A DNA stretch of 64,000 bases from Gammaproteobacteria bacterium (GCA_018069465.1 JAGPUW010000025.1:558001-622000), one strand, 5' to 3'. Shown: positions 34,238 through 44,626, counted from the stretch's first letter. Notes: generated by a model from the sequence alone, not told the origin. Made by a program: numbers and translations.

Positions 34238-35524
34238 TTAAAAGGGCGACCATGCGGGCTCGCGAACATCACCTCGGCGTGAGGGCAGCAAAAAGCGGCT
34301 ACCCGCATCAATCGACACCGCCGCCAGCACACCTTTGTTGCCGCGCTTGGTGGCGTACATCAACATGGCGCCATTGGGGGCCACCGTGGGCGACTCATCG
34401 AGGCGGGTCTGCGTCAAAATGCGCAGATCCCCCGTCACCAAATCCTGCGAGGCAATATGAAAAAGGCCCTGGGAGCGATGCACCATAACCAGGGTGCGGT
34501 CATCTGCCGACAGACGAGGTCGGGCATTGTACGAACCACTAAAGGTGAGGCGCTCTACCTTGCGGCTTATAATATTGAGTTTATAAATCTGCGGTGAACC
34601 GCCCCGATCGGAGGTAAAAACAAGCGACTTCCCATCACTCATCCAGTTGGGCTCGGTATCAATTGAAAAATGGCGCGTCAATCGGGTAAAGCTCTTGGTG
34701 GCAAAACGATAGAGATAAATCTCCGGATTGCCGTCTTTGGACAGCACCAGGGCCATACTCTTGCCATCGGGCGACCAGGAGGGCGCACCATTTAAACCCT
34801 TGAAATTTGTCACTTGCTCGCGCTTCGCGTTATCGAGGCGCTGGCGAAATATCGCCGGGCGACCTGTCTCAAAAGACACATAGGCCAACTCTTTACCTTG
34901 CGGCGACCAGGCGGGCGACATTATTGGTTCTTTCGATTTCAGCATCAGCCGCTCGCGCGCGCCGTCGGCATCGGAAACCATTAGCCGGTAAACCTGCCGC
35001 CCCCCCTCGTTGATGGCCGTGACATAGGCCAGGCGCGTCGAAAAAGCGCCTCTAATACCGGTGATGGTGTAAAACACTTTGTCGCTAATATAGTGGGCAA
35101 TATCGCGCAGCTCGCTACCACGCCCCTTCACCACGTGGGTAAACAAGACCCGTTCACCGGCAACTTCGACCAAACTAAAGGTGGCACTGAGCCGACCGTC
35201 ACCCTCGCGTAGCACACTGCCCACCACCAAATACTGCATGCCGACAATGCGCCAGTCGCGGTAGTACACCTCCGACAAGGTGCGCGGATTGGACAGCATA
35301 TTGGCTCGCGACATGGCGGCAAAGAGGCCACTGCGGTCGAGATCAGCGCCGACAATGGCACTGATGTCCTCGGCCAATGACGTGCCCTTCATCATAATGG
35401 GTGAAACGGCAATGCTGGTCGGATTGTCGACACCACTGGTGATTTCTATACTCAGCTCAGCCAGCGCCGCAAGGGGCATAAGCAGAAACAGGAAAACAAG
35501 TTTATACATCCTTAGCAACACCAT
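34238..35524 (-). CDS. tolB: Tol-Pal system beta-propeller protein TolB
   Basis: This is a 428-residue protein from ATG 35524, preceded closely by GAGG; a TTG nine bases earlier is possible. The signal peptide ends near [12 protein letters not shown]. An N-terminal domain (to about 165) is followed by six TolB propeller blades with repeated [53 protein letters not shown] motifs. In the periplasm TolB links Pal with TolA. It lies 51 bases downstream of tolA. Confidence 0.96.
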   Translation of the reverse strand: MVLLRMYKLVFLFLLMPLAALAELSIEITSGVDNPTSIAVSPIMMKGTSLAEDISAIVGADLDRSGLFAAMSRANMLSNPRTLSEVYYRDWRIVGMQYLVVGSVLREGDGRLSATFSLVEVAGERVLFTHVVKGRGSELRDIAHYISDKVFYTITGIRGAFSTRLAYVTAINEGGRQVYRLMVSDADGARERLMLKSKEPIMSPAWSPQGKELAYVSFETGRPAIFRQRLDNAKREQVTNFKGLNGAPSWSPDGKSMALVLSKDGNPEIYLYRFATKSFTRLTRHFSIDTEPNWMSDGKSLVFTSDRGGSPQIYKLNIISRKVERLTFSGSYNARPRLSADDRTLVMVHRSQGLFHIASQDLVTGDLRILTQTRLDESPTVAPNGAMLMYATKRGNKGVLAAVSIDAGSRFLLPSRRGDVREPAWSPF

Positions 35525-35575
35525 TGACCTCAAAAAAGTTGAATTACAAATAATAAAACTGCGCCCGGTAGCGCC

Positions 35576-36433
35576 CTAAAGTCGTAGATCTTCCGGCCGA
35601 AACACCAGGCGAAATTGGCGAAAATTCTGTTCAAATACCGCTGGCGACTGCCTCGACAGCTCCTGTAATTTATCAAAGCGCCCAACCTTTTTTACCGCCT
35701 GCTGAGCCGACAGATCAAAGGCCTCATTGCCACTCGACTGAATTACCGACACGCCCACCACCTGCCCAGTGGGCACCAGCTGTATTGACAGAATCGCCTC
35801 CATGCCGCGCCGCGCACTGAGCGGGCGATTCCAGTTGGCAATAATCCGCTGCTGAATATAATCGCTGTAACCCTGAGCCAGCTGCATACTTTGCTCGTCG
35901 GCGAGAAATTCATCCTCGCTATCGAGTGCGCTCGCCAAAGCCTGTGCCCGCGCCTGGCGTTGTAATTCTTCCTGCTGCTCCTGTCGCTGAACCTCTTTGG
36001 CTTGCTTTTCCCGCTCTGCCTGTTGCTTGTGCTCAGCGGCTTTGCGGGCCTTGTCCGCCGCTTGTTTTTTCTTCAAGGCTTTATCACGGCGCGTTTTTTC
36101 CGCTCGTGCTTTTTTCTGATCGGCCTTTTTGCGCTCTGCTTTTTTACGCTGCGCCTCTTTCTTCTTGCGCGCTTTTTGCTGACGCTGTTGCTCGGCCCTT
36201 TTTTTCGCGGCCGCCGCCTTTTTCCTGGCAGCCTGCTTATTCTGAGCTTTTGCTGCAGGCTTCATTTGAATCAAGGTGGCCTGAATAAAATGTGGCCGCC
36301 TGGGTTTATGATCGGGACTTTTGTCTGTCCAACCATGCAGCAATAAAAATATCGCGAAGCCATGCAGAGCCAAACTAAACAGGCCCGCCAGACTATAAAC
36401 AGCAAACTTCTTCAGATTCTTGCTAATACGCAT
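35576..36433 (-). CDS. tolA: TolA membrane protein
   Basis: This is a 285-residue protein. Its ATG at 36433 overlaps the tolR stop by one base (TGATG). A membrane anchor is at residues 10-33 (VYSLAGLFSLALHGFAIFLLL). A long, very basic Lys/Ala/Glu/Arg helix at about 55-165 is the domain II spacer. A C-terminal domain follows (YIQQRIIANWNRPLSARRGM...SIQLVPTGQVVGVSVIQSSG). TolA transfers proton-motive energy from TolQR to Pal/TolB. The helical spacer is somewhat shorter than in Escherichia coli (421 residues), which is common in this group. Confidence 0.94.
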   Translation of the reverse strand: MRISKNLKKFAVYSLAGLFSLALHGFAIFLLLHGWTDKSPDHKPRRPHFIQATLIQMKPAAKAQNKQAARKKAAAAKKRAEQQRQQKARKKKEAQRKKAERKKADQKKARAEKTRRDKALKKKQAADKARKAAEHKQQAEREKQAKEVQRQEQQEELQRQARAQALASALDSEDEFLADEQSMQLAQGYSDYIQQRIIANWNRPLSARRGMEAILSIQLVPTGQVVGVSVIQSSGNEAFDLSAQQAVKKVGRFDKLQELSRQSPAVFEQNFRQFRLVFRPEDLRL

Positions 36434-36864
36434 CAATGAGCCGACGTAGGTGGTTCCGTCACCAAACCGACACTCGGTGCACCAGCAGCCTGTAGCTCGG
36501 TCATCAAGCTCACCACCACACCGTAATCGACGCGGGAATCACCCCAGACCAATACCGGGGTATCGGGCTTTTGGCGCAGCACCTTAGCCACTTTGTCGAT
36601 AATTTCTGGCAAAGGTTCCCGACGATTTTTACCACCGCCCAGGTCGAGGTAGTAGCTGCCATCCGCTTTCACGGAGACAATCAGCGGCTCTTTATCTTTA
36701 TCATCGAGGGGGCTGGACGGCGCCTGTGGCAAGTCAACTTTGACGCCCTGCATTAACAGCGGCGCGGTGACCATAAACACAATCAGCAGCACCAACATGA
36801 CATCGATGTAGGGCACGACATTAATTTCAGCGACAAAGCGGCGCTGGGCTTTCTTTCTTGCCAT
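36433..36864 (-). CDS. tolR: TolR membrane protein
   Basis: This is a 143-residue protein. The ATG at 36864 (MARKKAQRRFVAEINVVPYI) gives the normal length, and the frame extends upstream only inside tolQ. The single membrane segment carries the conserved aspartate (VVPYIDVMLVLLIVFMVTAP). The periplasmic domain ends VVVSLMTELQAAGAPSVGLV. It partners TolQ in the proton-driven inner-membrane motor. It starts 4 bases after tolQ. Confidence 0.95.
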   Translation of the reverse strand: MARKKAQRRFVAEINVVPYIDVMLVLLIVFMVTAPLLMQGVKVDLPQAPSSPLDDKDKEPLIVSVKADGSYYLDLGGGKNRREPLPEIIDKVAKVLRQKPDTPVLVWGDSRVDYGVVVSLMTELQAAGAPSVGLVTEPPTSAH

Positions 36865-36868
36865 CAGA

Positions 36869-37558
36869 TTATCCGCTGTGAACGCGACGATGGAGGATGC
36901 TGGTGAACTCGTCGGCAAAGGTGTCGTAGCGACCGTAGAGGGCATCGACATCGGCAGAGAAGCGGTTGTAGGCAAGCACTGCCGGAATGGCGGCAAACAG
37001 GCCCATGGCCGTGGCAATTAAGGCCTCTGAAATACCCGGCGCCACCACGGCGAGCGTCGCCTGCTGCATGGTCGCCAGGCCACGAAAGGATTGCATGATG
37101 CCCCACACCGTACCGAATAAACCGATGTAGGGGCTGACCGAAGCGACGCTGGCAAGAAAGGGCAGATGGATATTGAGCTTCTCTTCCTCGCGAGATAGTG
37201 CCACGCGCATTGCTCGCTCGGTGCCCTCCATCACGGCATCGCGATCTGTGCCCTCATTTTTGGTGAGACGGTTAAACTCTCGAAAACCCGAGCGAAAAAC
37301 ACTCTCGACACCCTCGACCGATTCGTTATCGTTGAGGCGCTGACTGCCATCGCGAAATAATTCATTGAGGTCGACGCCCGACCAAAAGGTGGTTTCAAAG
37401 GCCCTGAAACCAATACCCATTTGCCGTAAATACCACCAGCGTTGGCCAATCATCAGCCAGGACACCATGGAGGCAATTAAGAGAATAAACATCACCAGCT
37501 GTACGGGGATACTCGCCCCTATCACCAGCGAGAGTAAAGAAAGTTGTTGTTCCGGCAC
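36869..37558 (-). CDS. tolQ: TolQ proton channel protein
   Basis: This is a 229-residue protein from GTG 37558, with GGAG six bases before it. Three membrane segments are seen (about 15-37, 135-155 and 170-195) with family motifs YIGLFGTVWGIMQSFRGLA and ISEALIATAMGLFAAIPAVLAYN. TolQ forms the channel with TolR and energises TolA. It opens the tolQRAB-pal-cpoB cluster, 66 bases after ybgC. Confidence 0.96.
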   Translation of the reverse strand: MPEQQLSLLSLVIGASIPVQLVMFILLIASMVSWLMIGQRWWYLRQMGIGFRAFETTFWSGVDLNELFRDGSQRLNDNESVEGVESVFRSGFREFNRLTKNEGTDRDAVMEGTERAMRVALSREEEKLNIHLPFLASVASVSPYIGLFGTVWGIMQSFRGLATMQQATLAVVAPGISEALIATAMGLFAAIPAVLAYNRFSADVDALYGRYDTFADEFTSILHRRVHSG

Positions 37559-37624
37559 GCATCACTCCATTTTTATCATTGGGCCTATTGGCGACTGCTC
37601 ACAACTGCTGGCAACTATTGGCGC

Positions 37625-38032
37625 CTATTCACAGGAGTGGATAAATATTTTTTCAATCATTTCGCGTGGCATCGCCGTCGGGCGACCGCTCGCCTGGTTA
37701 ACACAAGCCACTTTGATGCTTCCCTCGCAAAGTAGTTCATCGTCACGGAAAACTTTTTGCTCCACCACGAAATAAGCCTTGCCATAAGAGGTCGCTCTGG
37801 CGGTGACGACGATCTCGTCATCGAGCTTTGCCGGCTTGCGGTAATTGGTCGACAGCGAGTGAACCACGTAAATCTGCCCCTCGCCACCAAAAGCCGGGCG
37901 CTTAAAACCGTAACTGCGCAGCCACTCCGAGCGGGCGCGCTCCATGAATTTGAGGTAATTCACGTAGTAGACGATGCCCTGGGCATCGGTATCTTCAATA
38001 TAGACGCGGATCGGCAAGCGGAATTCAGTCAT
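37625..38032 (-). CDS. ybgC: Tol-Pal cluster acyl-CoA thioesterase YbgC
   Basis: This is a 135-residue hot-dog-fold protein. The motif [20 protein letters not shown] carries the catalytic aspartate of 4-hydroxybenzoyl-CoA thioesterase-type enzymes (YxxTDxxGxVYxxNY). [12 protein letters not shown] and the later [10 protein letters not shown] are also typical. It hydrolyses acyl-CoA or acyl-ACP and is encoded with tol genes throughout gammaproteobacteria. The start overlaps the ruvB stop by four bases (ATGA). Confidence 0.94.
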   Translation of the reverse strand: MTEFRLPIRVYIEDTDAQGIVYYVNYLKFMERARSEWLRSYGFKRPAFGGEGQIYVVHSLSTNYRKPAKLDDEIVVTARATSYGKAYFVVEQKVFRDDELLCEGSIKVACVNQASGRPTAMPREMIEKIFIHSCE

Positions 38033-39081
38033 TCGTCACTGCCCTCATTTTGTTCCAGCGCCTGTTGTTCAAGCAGTGCCTTCGGCATTTTAAAGCCGAA
38101 GTGTTCGTAACACTGGCGCGTCACCATGCGCCCTCTGGAGGTGCGCATTAAATAGCCCTGTTGAATCAGATAGGGCTCGACCACATCTTCAATGGTGCCC
38201 CGCTCTTCGCTGATGGTTGCGGCCAGGCTGTCGACGCCGACCGGGCCGCCGTCAAACTTTTCCATCACGCTCAATAGCAAGCGCCTGTCCATATGATCGA
38301 GACCGAGTTGGTCGATATTGAGCATGGACAGTGCCGCATCGGCCACGGCAGCGCTAATGCGCCCGTCCGATTTCACCTCGGCGTAATCCCGCACTCGGCG
38401 CAGCAGGCGATTGGCAATACGCGGTGTGCCGCGAGAGCGACGGGCCACTTCCACCGCGCCGTCAGGATCCATAGTCACGCCGAGAATATCGGCGGCGCGA
38501 CTGACAATGGTGGCCAGTTCGTCGACCGAATAAAACTCAAGGCGCTGCACAATGCCAAAGCGGTCGCGCAGTGGTGAGGTCAGCAAGCCCGCGCGGGTCG
38601 TCGCTCCCACCAGGGTAAAAGGCGGCAGGTCGAGTTTAATAGAGCGCGCGGCAGGCCCCTCACCAATCATAATATCGAGCTGAAAATCCTCCATCGCCGG
38701 GTAGAGAATTTCTTCAATCACCGGGCTCAGGCGATGAATCTCATCAATAAAAAGCACATCGCCGGGTTCAAGGCTGGTCATAATCGCCGCCAGATCACCG
38801 GCTTTTTCCAGCACCGGGCCGGATGTCGATTTCAAACTGGTCGCCATTTCATTGGCAATAATATTGGCCAGGGTGGTTTTACCCAGACCAGGCGGGCCAA
38901 AAACCAGGGTGTGGTCGAGGGGTTCACTGCGGCCCTGGGCGGCGCGAATAAAAATATCCATTTGCTCGCACACCACTTGCTGGCCAATATAGTCGCTGAG
39001 CTTCTCGGGGCGTATCGCCCTGTCCATACGCTCTTCGACTACGGTCGGTTCTGCTGCGACCAGGCGGTCTGTCTCTATCAT
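38029..39081 (-). CDS. ruvB: Holliday junction branch-migration helicase RuvB
   Basis: This is a 350-residue AAA+ motor. The N-terminal [11 protein letters not shown] is followed by Walker [12 protein letters not shown], Walker [12 protein letters not shown], sensor 1 [19 protein letters not shown] and the C-terminal winged helix ending [17 protein letters not shown]. Hexamers pump DNA through the RuvA-bound junction. It lies 63 bases after ruvA and overlaps ybgC at its end, so the repair and tol genes are linked. Confidence 0.97.
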   Translation of the reverse strand: MIETDRLVAAEPTVVEERMDRAIRPEKLSDYIGQQVVCEQMDIFIRAAQGRSEPLDHTLVFGPPGLGKTTLANIIANEMATSLKSTSGPVLEKAGDLAAIMTSLEPGDVLFIDEIHRLSPVIEEILYPAMEDFQLDIMIGEGPAARSIKLDLPPFTLVGATTRAGLLTSPLRDRFGIVQRLEFYSVDELATIVSRAADILGVTMDPDGAVEVARRSRGTPRIANRLLRRVRDYAEVKSDGRISAAVADAALSMLNIDQLGLDHMDRRLLLSVMEKFDGGPVGVDSLAATISEERGTIEDVVEPYLIQQGYLMRTSRGRMVTRQCYEHFGFKMPKALLEQQALEQNEGSDE

Positions 39082-39144
39082 TTCAGTTCTTTCTTCCCCA
39101 TGGGTTTATTAGCAGCTTAATTAGGCGCGGTGGTTTAAAGCGGC

Positions 39145-39747
39145 TTAGGCGGCCTTATTTTTCAGCGCCGCGCGGATCAGCTGCGCACTCGTGGCCTGTT
39201 CATTGCCGGCAGTAACAGCGGCAATCATCTTCGCAGCTTCCGGCTCTTTATAGCCGAGGGAGATCAGTGCGCTCTCCGCCTCCTGTACAGCGCTACTGCT
39301 CGGCTGGCTGGCAACAAGCCCAGCGGCCCCATCGCCAAGGGCCCATTTTTCGACGCGGTCATGCATTTCAACCACCAGACGTTCCGCCGTTTTTTTGCCG
39401 ACACCCGGTAGGCGCACCAGGGTGGCGATATCTTTACTCTTTACGCAGTGAACAAATTCTGCCGAATTCATACCCGACAAAATCGCCAGCGCCATTTTCG
39501 GACCAACGCCATTCACTTTAATCAGCTCGCGAAACAACTGCCTTTCAGCGAGGCTGCTAAAGCCATAAAGTAGCTGGGCATCTTCGCGCACCACGAAATG
39601 CGTGTGCAAAGTCACGGCCTGCTCAAGAGCCGGCAATTCAAAAAAGGTAGTTAAAGAGGCCTGTATTTCATAGCCCACACCCTGCACATCGAGTAGCAAG
39701 TGTGGCGCCTGCTTCTCAAGCAATATACCGCGTATTCGTCCTATCAT
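39145..39747 (-). CDS. ruvA: Holliday junction DNA-binding protein RuvA
   Basis: This is a 200-residue protein beginning [20 protein letters not shown]. Residues 1-62 form the OB-fold. Two helix-hairpin-helix motifs follow ([19 protein letters not shown] and [19 protein letters not shown]). A C-terminal RuvB-contact domain ([18 protein letters not shown]) follows a short linker. The tetramer holds the four-way junction and loads RuvB. It lies 93 bases after ruvC. Confidence 0.97.
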   Translation of the reverse strand: MIGRIRGILLEKQAPHLLLDVQGVGYEIQASLTTFFELPALEQAVTLHTHFVVREDAQLLYGFSSLAERQLFRELIKVNGVGPKMALAILSGMNSAEFVHCVKSKDIATLVRLPGVGKKTAERLVVEMHDRVEKWALGDGAAGLVASQPSSSAVQEAESALISLGYKEPEAAKMIAAVTAGNEQATSAQLIRAALKNKAA

Positions 39748-39840
39748 TTCTGTTTCCGCTGCTGACTACCCGAGGCAGCCCTGTCAATTTATAGGAGTTT
39801 AACGTTTTAGCCGACACCAACTATCATGGGCATTACGACC

Positions 39841-40359
39841 TTATTTTAAGCGACCCCGAGCGTAGCCACTAACACCTTTTATGGCCAGCTGATGCGTCAT
39901 GCTATGGGCGTGACAAATGGCAACCGCCAGTGCATCGGCGGCATCCTCCTGAGGGGTAGCGGGCAATTTCAACAAGCGCATCACCATTTGCTGCACTTGA
40001 TCTTTCTTCGCCCCACCATTGCCGACCACTGCCTGCTTGACGGTTTTGGCGCTGTACTCCGCCACCGGCAACTCCGCTGTTACACCGGCAACAATAGCTG
40101 CCCCCCGTGCTTGACCCAGCTTCAGAGCCGCTCTGGGGTCGCGGGCAAAAAACACATCTTCAATGGCCATTTCAACGGGCTGGTATACGCCGATCAATTC
40201 GCTGATATTTTCGAAAATAACTTTTAAGCGTGCCGGCAGTTCGCCCGTCGGCAGGCGAATCACACCACTGGCGACATACTGGATCTGGCCACCAACGGCA
40301 TCGATAACACCAAAGCCGGTGCGCCGCGAACCGGGGTCAATGCCAAGTATTCGTGTCAT
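39841..40359 (-). CDS. ruvC: Holliday junction resolvase RuvC
   Basis: This is a 172-residue nuclease. Catalytic acids are seen at Asp7 ([12 protein letters not shown]), Glu66 ([12 protein letters not shown]) and the C-terminal Asp pair ([18 protein letters not shown]). The KKDQVQQMV helix binds DNA. It cuts junctions migrated by RuvAB. Transcription probably starts in the 172 bases before it, after the terminator at 40481-40508. Confidence 0.97.
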   Translation of the reverse strand: MTRILGIDPGSRRTGFGVIDAVGGQIQYVASGVIRLPTGELPARLKVIFENISELIGVYQPVEMAIEDVFFARDPRAALKLGQARGAAIVAGVTAELPVAEYSAKTVKQAVVGNGGAKKDQVQQMVMRLLKLPATPQEDAADALAVAICHAHSMTHQLAIKGVSGYARGRLK

Positions 40360-40480
40360 CCATCAGCTCGCGTTTTAGAGTGTGGCAAGTGTTGCAATGG
40401 TGGCGATGCCCGTCAAGACAAACAGCCTTTTTGCCGGACTTATTTGAAGGTAATAGTTGATCGTAATAAAAAGCACAATA

Positions 40481-40508
40481 AAAAAGGGCAGCTCGCGCCG
40501 CCCTTTTT
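40481..40508 (-). terminator. Rho-independent terminator after the 70-residue protein gene
   Basis: The stem AAAAAGGGC (40481-40489) pairs with GCCCTTTTT (40500-40508) around a ten-base loop. On the minus strand it is followed by TTTTTTATT, so it ends the transcript of aspS-yebC and the small gene before ruvC. The symmetrical A/T flanks also allow function on the plus strand, where no gene needs it. Confidence 0.82.
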
Positions 40509-40531
40509 GTACATCTTTCTATGCTGCCAGC

Positions 40532-40744
40532 TTATTCAGCAGCGGCTTCTTCTGCGGGAGCTGCTTCAGCTTCAGGCTCTACTGCCTTGGGCTCAGACAG
40601 CTTAATTAGCTCTTCGGCCAATAAAATTTTGGCTTTTTCTTCGCCGTTGATCGCGCTGCCATCGATAGTGGTGACAGCGTAACGGCCCGAGCGCTTTTGG
40701 CTAACAATATATTCTGCAGTTTCTTTAATGACTTTCATCTTCAT
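40532..40744 (-). CDS. Small conserved-looking hypothetical protein
   Basis: This is a 70-residue protein. The N-terminal 50 residues (VIKETAEYIVSQKRSGRYAV, then INGEEKAKILLAEELIKLS) look like a compact beta-beta-alpha domain. The last 20 are an Ala/Glu tail. The ATG has AAAGGAAC just before it, and a strong terminator follows 24 bases after the stop, so it is a real gene. It stands between yebC (52 bases) and ruvC. Similar short proteins with a KRSGRY...NGEEK core occur in gammaproteobacteria, but no function is known to me. Confidence 0.7.
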   Translation of the reverse strand: MKMKVIKETAEYIVSQKRSGRYAVTTIDGSAINGEEKAKILLAEELIKLSEPKAVEPEAEAAPAEEAAAE

Positions 40745-40796
40745 GTTCCTTTCATTGATAAGTATGACTACTCGTTAAAAATAAAGGACTTAAGCT

Positions 40797-41546
40797 TTAC
40801 TCACTGAGCTGCTCAAGCACTTCGGTGGAAATATCAGCATTGGTGTAAACATTTTGTACGTCGTCGAGGTCTTCGAGGCTATCGACCAGGGCGATAACTT
40901 TTTCGGCGCCGTCTTTATCCAGCTCGACCATTAGCGAGGCAAGCATAGTCACCTCGGCATCGTCGGGCTCAAGCCCCGCTGCCGCAAGGCCTGTCTTAAC
41001 GGTGAGAAAGTCTTCCCAGGCCGTCATAACATCGATGGAGCCGTCATCGTGGGTGACGACATCATCGGCACCCAGCTCTAAAGCAGCCTCCATAATTTGC
41101 TCTTCATCGCCACCCGGTGCATAACTAATTTGCCCCGTGCGGGTGAATAAATAGGCCACCGAACCATCGGTGCCCAGATTGCCACTGCGCTTGGTAAAGG
41201 CATGGCGCACATCGCCCACGGTGCGATTGCGGTTGTCGGTCAGGCATTCTACGAGTACGGCAATACCACCGTGGCCGTAGCCTTCGTAGGTCACCTCTTC
41301 GTAGTTTTCACCCTCGCCAGTACCGGCACCACGGGCAACGGCCTTGTCGACGGTGTCCTTTTTCATATTGGCGCCGAGGGCTTTATCAATGGCGGCACGC
41401 AGGCGCGGATTGTCATCGGGGCTGGGGCCACCGGCTTTCGCCGCCACGACTAGCTCACGAATTAATTTGGTAAATACCTTACCTCGCTTGGCGTCCTGTG
41501 CCGCTTTGCGGTGTTTGATATTGGCCCATTTACTGTGACCTGCCAT
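40797..41546 (-). CDS. yebC: YebC/PmpR family protein
   Basis: This is a 249-residue protein with the invariant start [20 protein letters not shown]. The three-domain family pattern continues with [40 protein letters not shown] and a C-terminal [13 protein letters not shown]. Members have been described as DNA-binding regulators, such as PmpR on quorum-sensing genes, and more recently as translation factors that relieve ribosome stalling at proline stretches. Both activities are known for the family, not shown here. It starts 3 bases after aspS. Confidence 0.95.
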   Translation of the reverse strand: MAGHSKWANIKHRKAAQDAKRGKVFTKLIRELVVAAKAGGPSPDDNPRLRAAIDKALGANMKKDTVDKAVARGAGTGEGENYEEVTYEGYGHGGIAVLVECLTDNRNRTVGDVRHAFTKRSGNLGTDGSVAYLFTRTGQISYAPGGDEEQIMEAALELGADDVVTHDDGSIDVMTAWEDFLTVKTGLAAAGLEPDDAEVTMLASLMVELDKDGAEKVIALVDSLEDLDDVQNVYTNADISTEVLEQLSE

Positions 41547-41549
41547 CGC

Positions 41550-43346
41550 TTACTCTCCCTGGCTTTTCTCACTTTTTTCACTTTTTGTTTTTTCCCGCAA
41601 GCGAATATTCAGCTCGCGCAGTTGCGCGTTATCGACCAGGCCCGGTGCATCAGTCATCAAGCACTGCGCCGACTGAGTTTTCGGGAAGGCGATAACGTCG
41701 CGGATGGAGGCGGCGCCAACCATCAACATAATCAGTCGATCGAGACCAAAGGCGAGACCCGCATGGGGTGGGCAACCGTATTTCAGTGCTTCGATCAGGA
41801 AACCAAACTTCTCCTGTTGGTCCTCTTCATTAATATCCAGCACTTCAAATACCGCTTGCTGCATAGCGCCATCGTGGATACGCACCGAACCACCGCCCAG
41901 CTCCGTGCCATTGAGCACCATGTCGTAGGCTTTAGATAACGCAGCACCCGGGTCGGCGCGCAATTCCTCAACCGAGCACGAAGGCTGGGTAAAGGGGTGG
42001 TGCAGCGGTGTCCAGCTGCCGCTATCGGTTTTTTCAAACATCGGAAAGTCAACCACCCACAACGGCGCCCACTCGCAGGTGTAGAGGTCGAGGTCGGCAC
42101 CGAGCTTGCAGCGCAGAGCGCCCAGTGCTTCGGAAACGATTTTGCCGCTGTCGGCACCAAAGAAAATCAGATCGCCGTCTTCTGCTTCGAGCCTGTCGAG
42201 CAAGAGCTGGCGCACTTCGTTGGGCAGGAATTTGACGATGGGCGATTGCAGGCCCGCTTCGAGATCGGTCTTATCGTTGACCTTGATATAGGCCAAACCG
42301 CGGGCACCGTAGATGCTGACAAACTTGGTATAGCCGTCAATTTTCTTGCGGCTGAGTGAATTGCCGCCCGGTACTTTCAGTGCTGTAACACGGCCATTGG
42401 GGTCATTGGCGGGAGCTGAAAACACTTTGAAGTCGACATCCTTCATCAGGTCTTTGACTTCAACTAATTCGAGGGGAATACGCAAATCGGGCTTGTCACT
42501 GCCGTAGCGATGTATGGCTTCGGCGTGGGTCATCACCGGAAAGGTGCCCAAATCGACCTTGTGCAGGTTGGTGAAAACCTGGCTAATCATATTTTCGGCG
42601 ATGTCCATAATTTCAGCATCGCTAACAAAAGAGGCTTCAATATCGATCTGGGTAAATTCGGGCTGACGGTCGGCCCGCAGATCTTCGTCGCGGAAGCACT
42701 TCGCCACTTGGTAGTAGCGGTCAAAACCCGAGACCATCAACAGCTGCTTAAAGAGCTGGGGCGACTGGGGCAGCGCAAAAAACTTACCCTCGTGGGTGCG
42801 ACTGGGCACTAAATAATCACGCGCGCCCTCGGGGGTTGCCCGCGTGAGAATAGGCGTTTCGATATCGAGAAAACCCGAGTCGTCGAGGACGTTGCGAATC
42901 GCCGATGTGACTTTAGAGCGGAAATACAGGCGCTCCTGCATTTCCGGGCGACGCAGGTCGAGAAAGCGATGCAACAGGCGCACTTCTTCGCCGACCTTGG
43001 TGTGCTCGTCGAGCTGAAAAGGTGGCGTTTCAGAGGCGTTGAGGATTTCAACATCGGTGGCATAAATCTCAATCTCACCGGTCTTCATTTGCGGATTGAC
43101 GGTTTCATCACTGCGCGCCCGCACTCGGCCGGTAATTTTCAGCACATATTCACCGCGCACACTGTCCGCAGTATTGAAATGCTCACCGCTGTCGGGGTCG
43201 CAGACGATCTGCACGATGCCCTCGCGGTCACGCAGGTCGATAAAAATAACGCCCCCGTGGTCGCGACGACGATCAACCCAGCCACACAAAGTGACCTCCT
43301 GATCCAAGAAAGTCTTATCGAGTAATCCGCAATAGCTCGAACGCAT
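41550..43346 (-). CDS. aspS: Aspartyl-tRNA synthetase
   Basis: This is a 598-residue class II synthetase of bacterial type. An OB-fold anticodon domain (1-105, [20 protein letters not shown]) precedes motif 1 and motif 2 ([20 protein letters not shown]). An inserted GAD domain lies at about 290-420, and motif 3 is near residue 540 ([12 protein letters not shown]). It charges tRNA-Asp. It lies 90 bases after fmdB, in the order seen in Pseudomonas. The C-terminal [11 protein letters not shown] tail is short and charged. Confidence 0.97.
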   Translation of the reverse strand: MRSSYCGLLDKTFLDQEVTLCGWVDRRRDHGGVIFIDLRDREGIVQIVCDPDSGEHFNTADSVRGEYVLKITGRVRARSDETVNPQMKTGEIEIYATDVEILNASETPPFQLDEHTKVGEEVRLLHRFLDLRRPEMQERLYFRSKVTSAIRNVLDDSGFLDIETPILTRATPEGARDYLVPSRTHEGKFFALPQSPQLFKQLLMVSGFDRYYQVAKCFRDEDLRADRQPEFTQIDIEASFVSDAEIMDIAENMISQVFTNLHKVDLGTFPVMTHAEAIHRYGSDKPDLRIPLELVEVKDLMKDVDFKVFSAPANDPNGRVTALKVPGGNSLSRKKIDGYTKFVSIYGARGLAYIKVNDKTDLEAGLQSPIVKFLPNEVRQLLLDRLEAEDGDLIFFGADSGKIVSEALGALRCKLGADLDLYTCEWAPLWVVDFPMFEKTDSGSWTPLHHPFTQPSCSVEELRADPGAALSKAYDMVLNGTELGGGSVRIHDGAMQQAVFEVLDINEEDQQEKFGFLIEALKYGCPPHAGLAFGLDRLIMLMVGAASIRDVIAFPKTQSAQCLMTDAPGLVDNAQLRELNIRLREKTKSEKSEKSQGE

Positions 43347-43436
43347 AATGTCTCTGTTCCCTAAATATCGATATAAAAAATAACTGTTGGGTAATACTGG
43401 AATCTACGATTCCGTCGTATGGCAAATAGCGAGCAA

Positions 43437-43766
43437 TTAGCTGCTCGCGGTAGATGCCGCTTTTTTGCCGCCATCCGAGCTTGAGCTGTCGGCCTTTTTC
43501 GCACCGCCGTCGCCAGCCTCTTTCTTACTGTTGCCAGAAGCACCTTCTCCGGAGCCACCACCCGCAAGGTTTTTCTTTTTGTCACCGGTCTTGAAATCGG
43601 TCTCATACCAACCACTACCGCTGAGACGAAAGGCACTCGCCGTCAACTGCTTCTTTAAAGCCTGTTCACCACAGTTGGGGCACTCGGTTAAGAGGGCATC
43701 GCTGATCTTTTGCAGGGCCTCGTGGGTTTCCTTGCAGGACTCACACTGGTATTCATAAATTGGCAT
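43437..43766 (-). CDS. FmdB-family zinc ribbon protein
   Basis: This is a 109-residue protein. The first 40 residues are the FmdB zinc ribbon (MPIYEYQCESC, ECPNCGEQA) with two CxxC pairs. A GSGWYETDF segment near residue 50 is a further family mark. The rest is a Gly/Ser/Lys-rich, low-complexity tail. The protein family is a small putative regulator named after an amide/formamide operon; its role is not established. It is regularly found upstream of aspS, as here. Confidence 0.85.
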   Translation of the reverse strand: MPIYEYQCESCKETHEALQKISDALLTECPNCGEQALKKQLTASAFRLSGSGWYETDFKTGDKKKNLAGGGSGEGASGNSKKEAGDGGAKKADSSSSDGGKKAASTASS

Positions 43767-44125
43767 CGTTTATCTACTCCACGTCACAAGCCAAACACGG
43801 CGACCACAACTACTTAGAAATAGCTGGCAACCGAGCACCTGGAAAGCAACGATCCAGAAAGAGGCGGGTTCAAAAAAGGCGCGCATTATACCCCAGCTAG
43901 GCAAGCCGCTTAAAGCCGCTCGCTCAGAGTAACTTTCGAGTATCTCCGAGAGAAAGTAACAAAGGTCATGTTTTTAACGAAAAAACACTGTTTTATAAGG
44001 ATTTCTGTTGCCTGAAACCAGTAGATACTATATATATTGCTACCCGAGGGGCCATAAGGTTTTGCTGATGTACTCAGGCCCTCTACGCTGAAAATTCATC
44101 AAACAATAAACGCAAGGGAAACACC
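43767..44125. other. Divergent promoter region between fmdB and the HU-like gene, 359 bases
   Basis: No coding frame is evident. It must carry the promoter for fmdB-aspS on the minus strand and for the HU-like gene on the plus strand. Only the plus-strand promoter at 44008-44036 is clear. AGGCAAGCCGCTTAAAGCC and the downstream AAAGTAAC pieces show no repeat or strong hairpin. Confidence 0.5.
44008..44036 (+). promoter_or_regulatory. Sigma-70 promoter of the HU-like gene
   Basis: TTGCCT (-35, 44008-44013) and TATATA (-10, 44031-44036) are separated by 17 bases. Transcription would start near 44043, leaving an untranslated leader of about 83 bases before the ATG at 44126, which has AAGGGAAA upstream. 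Confidence 0.55.
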
Positions 44126-44506
44126 ATGGCCGTCAAAAAAGCTCCTGCAAAAAAAGCCCCCGCTAAAAAAGTAGCACCGGCTCGTAAAGTCGTCGCTGTT
44201 TCGGAACGCTACACCAAAACACAACTGCTCAATGAACTTGCCGAGAAAACAGAATTATCTCGCAAGGAAGTCGGTACCGTACTCGACGAACTGAGCATTG
44301 TTATTGAGCGCCACATTAAAAAACGCGCCGTTGGTGAATTTACCCTGCCCGGCCTGCTGAAGATCAAAACCGTTAAAAAGCCAGCGCGTCGCGCTCGTAA
44401 AGGCATCAATCCCTTCACTGGTGAAGAGACCACTTTCGCAGCCAAACCGGCCAGCACAGCGGTTAAAGTGACAGCGCTAAAAGGCCTGAAAGATATGGCG
44501 AACTAA
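44126..44506 (+). CDS. HU-family DNA-binding protein with Lys/Ala-rich N-terminal extension
   Basis: This is a 126-residue protein. Residues 1-25 are a KKAPAKKAPAKKVAPARK tail resembling eukaryotic H1 and some bacterial histone-like tails. Residues 28-126 follow the HU/IHF fold (YTKTQLLNELAEKTELSRKE, VLDELSIVIERHI, GEFTLPGLLKIKTVKKPARR, GINPFTGEETTFAAKPAS). HU proteins bend and compact DNA. The gene is single, with its own promoter and terminator. The basic tail probably adds non-specific DNA binding and could be acetylated, as in related proteins, but that is inference. Confidence 0.88.
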   Translation: MAVKKAPAKKAPAKKVAPARKVVAVSERYTKTQLLNELAEKTELSRKEVGTVLDELSIVIERHIKKRAVGEFTLPGLLKIKTVKKPARRARKGINPFTGEETTFAAKPASTAVKVTALKGLKDMAN

Positions 44507-44597
44507 AGCGGGCTCTCTTACCTTTAGGCTCTGTTACTTTAGGCTCTATTAGCTCAAGTAGGCCCTATCACCTAAACGGATCGCCTAAGAGATTATC

Positions 44598-44626
44598 AAA
44601 AAAGCCCCTCTAGCAGGGGCTTTTTT
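44598..44626 (+). terminator. Rho-independent terminator after the HU-like gene (bidirectional)
   Basis: GCCCCT (44604-44609) pairs with AGGGGC (44615-44620) around a five-base loop. Six T follow and six A precede, so the hairpin can end the plus-strand HU transcript and the minus-strand HIT transcript. Just before it TTTAGGCTCT occurs twice (44523-44550). Confidence 0.88.
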
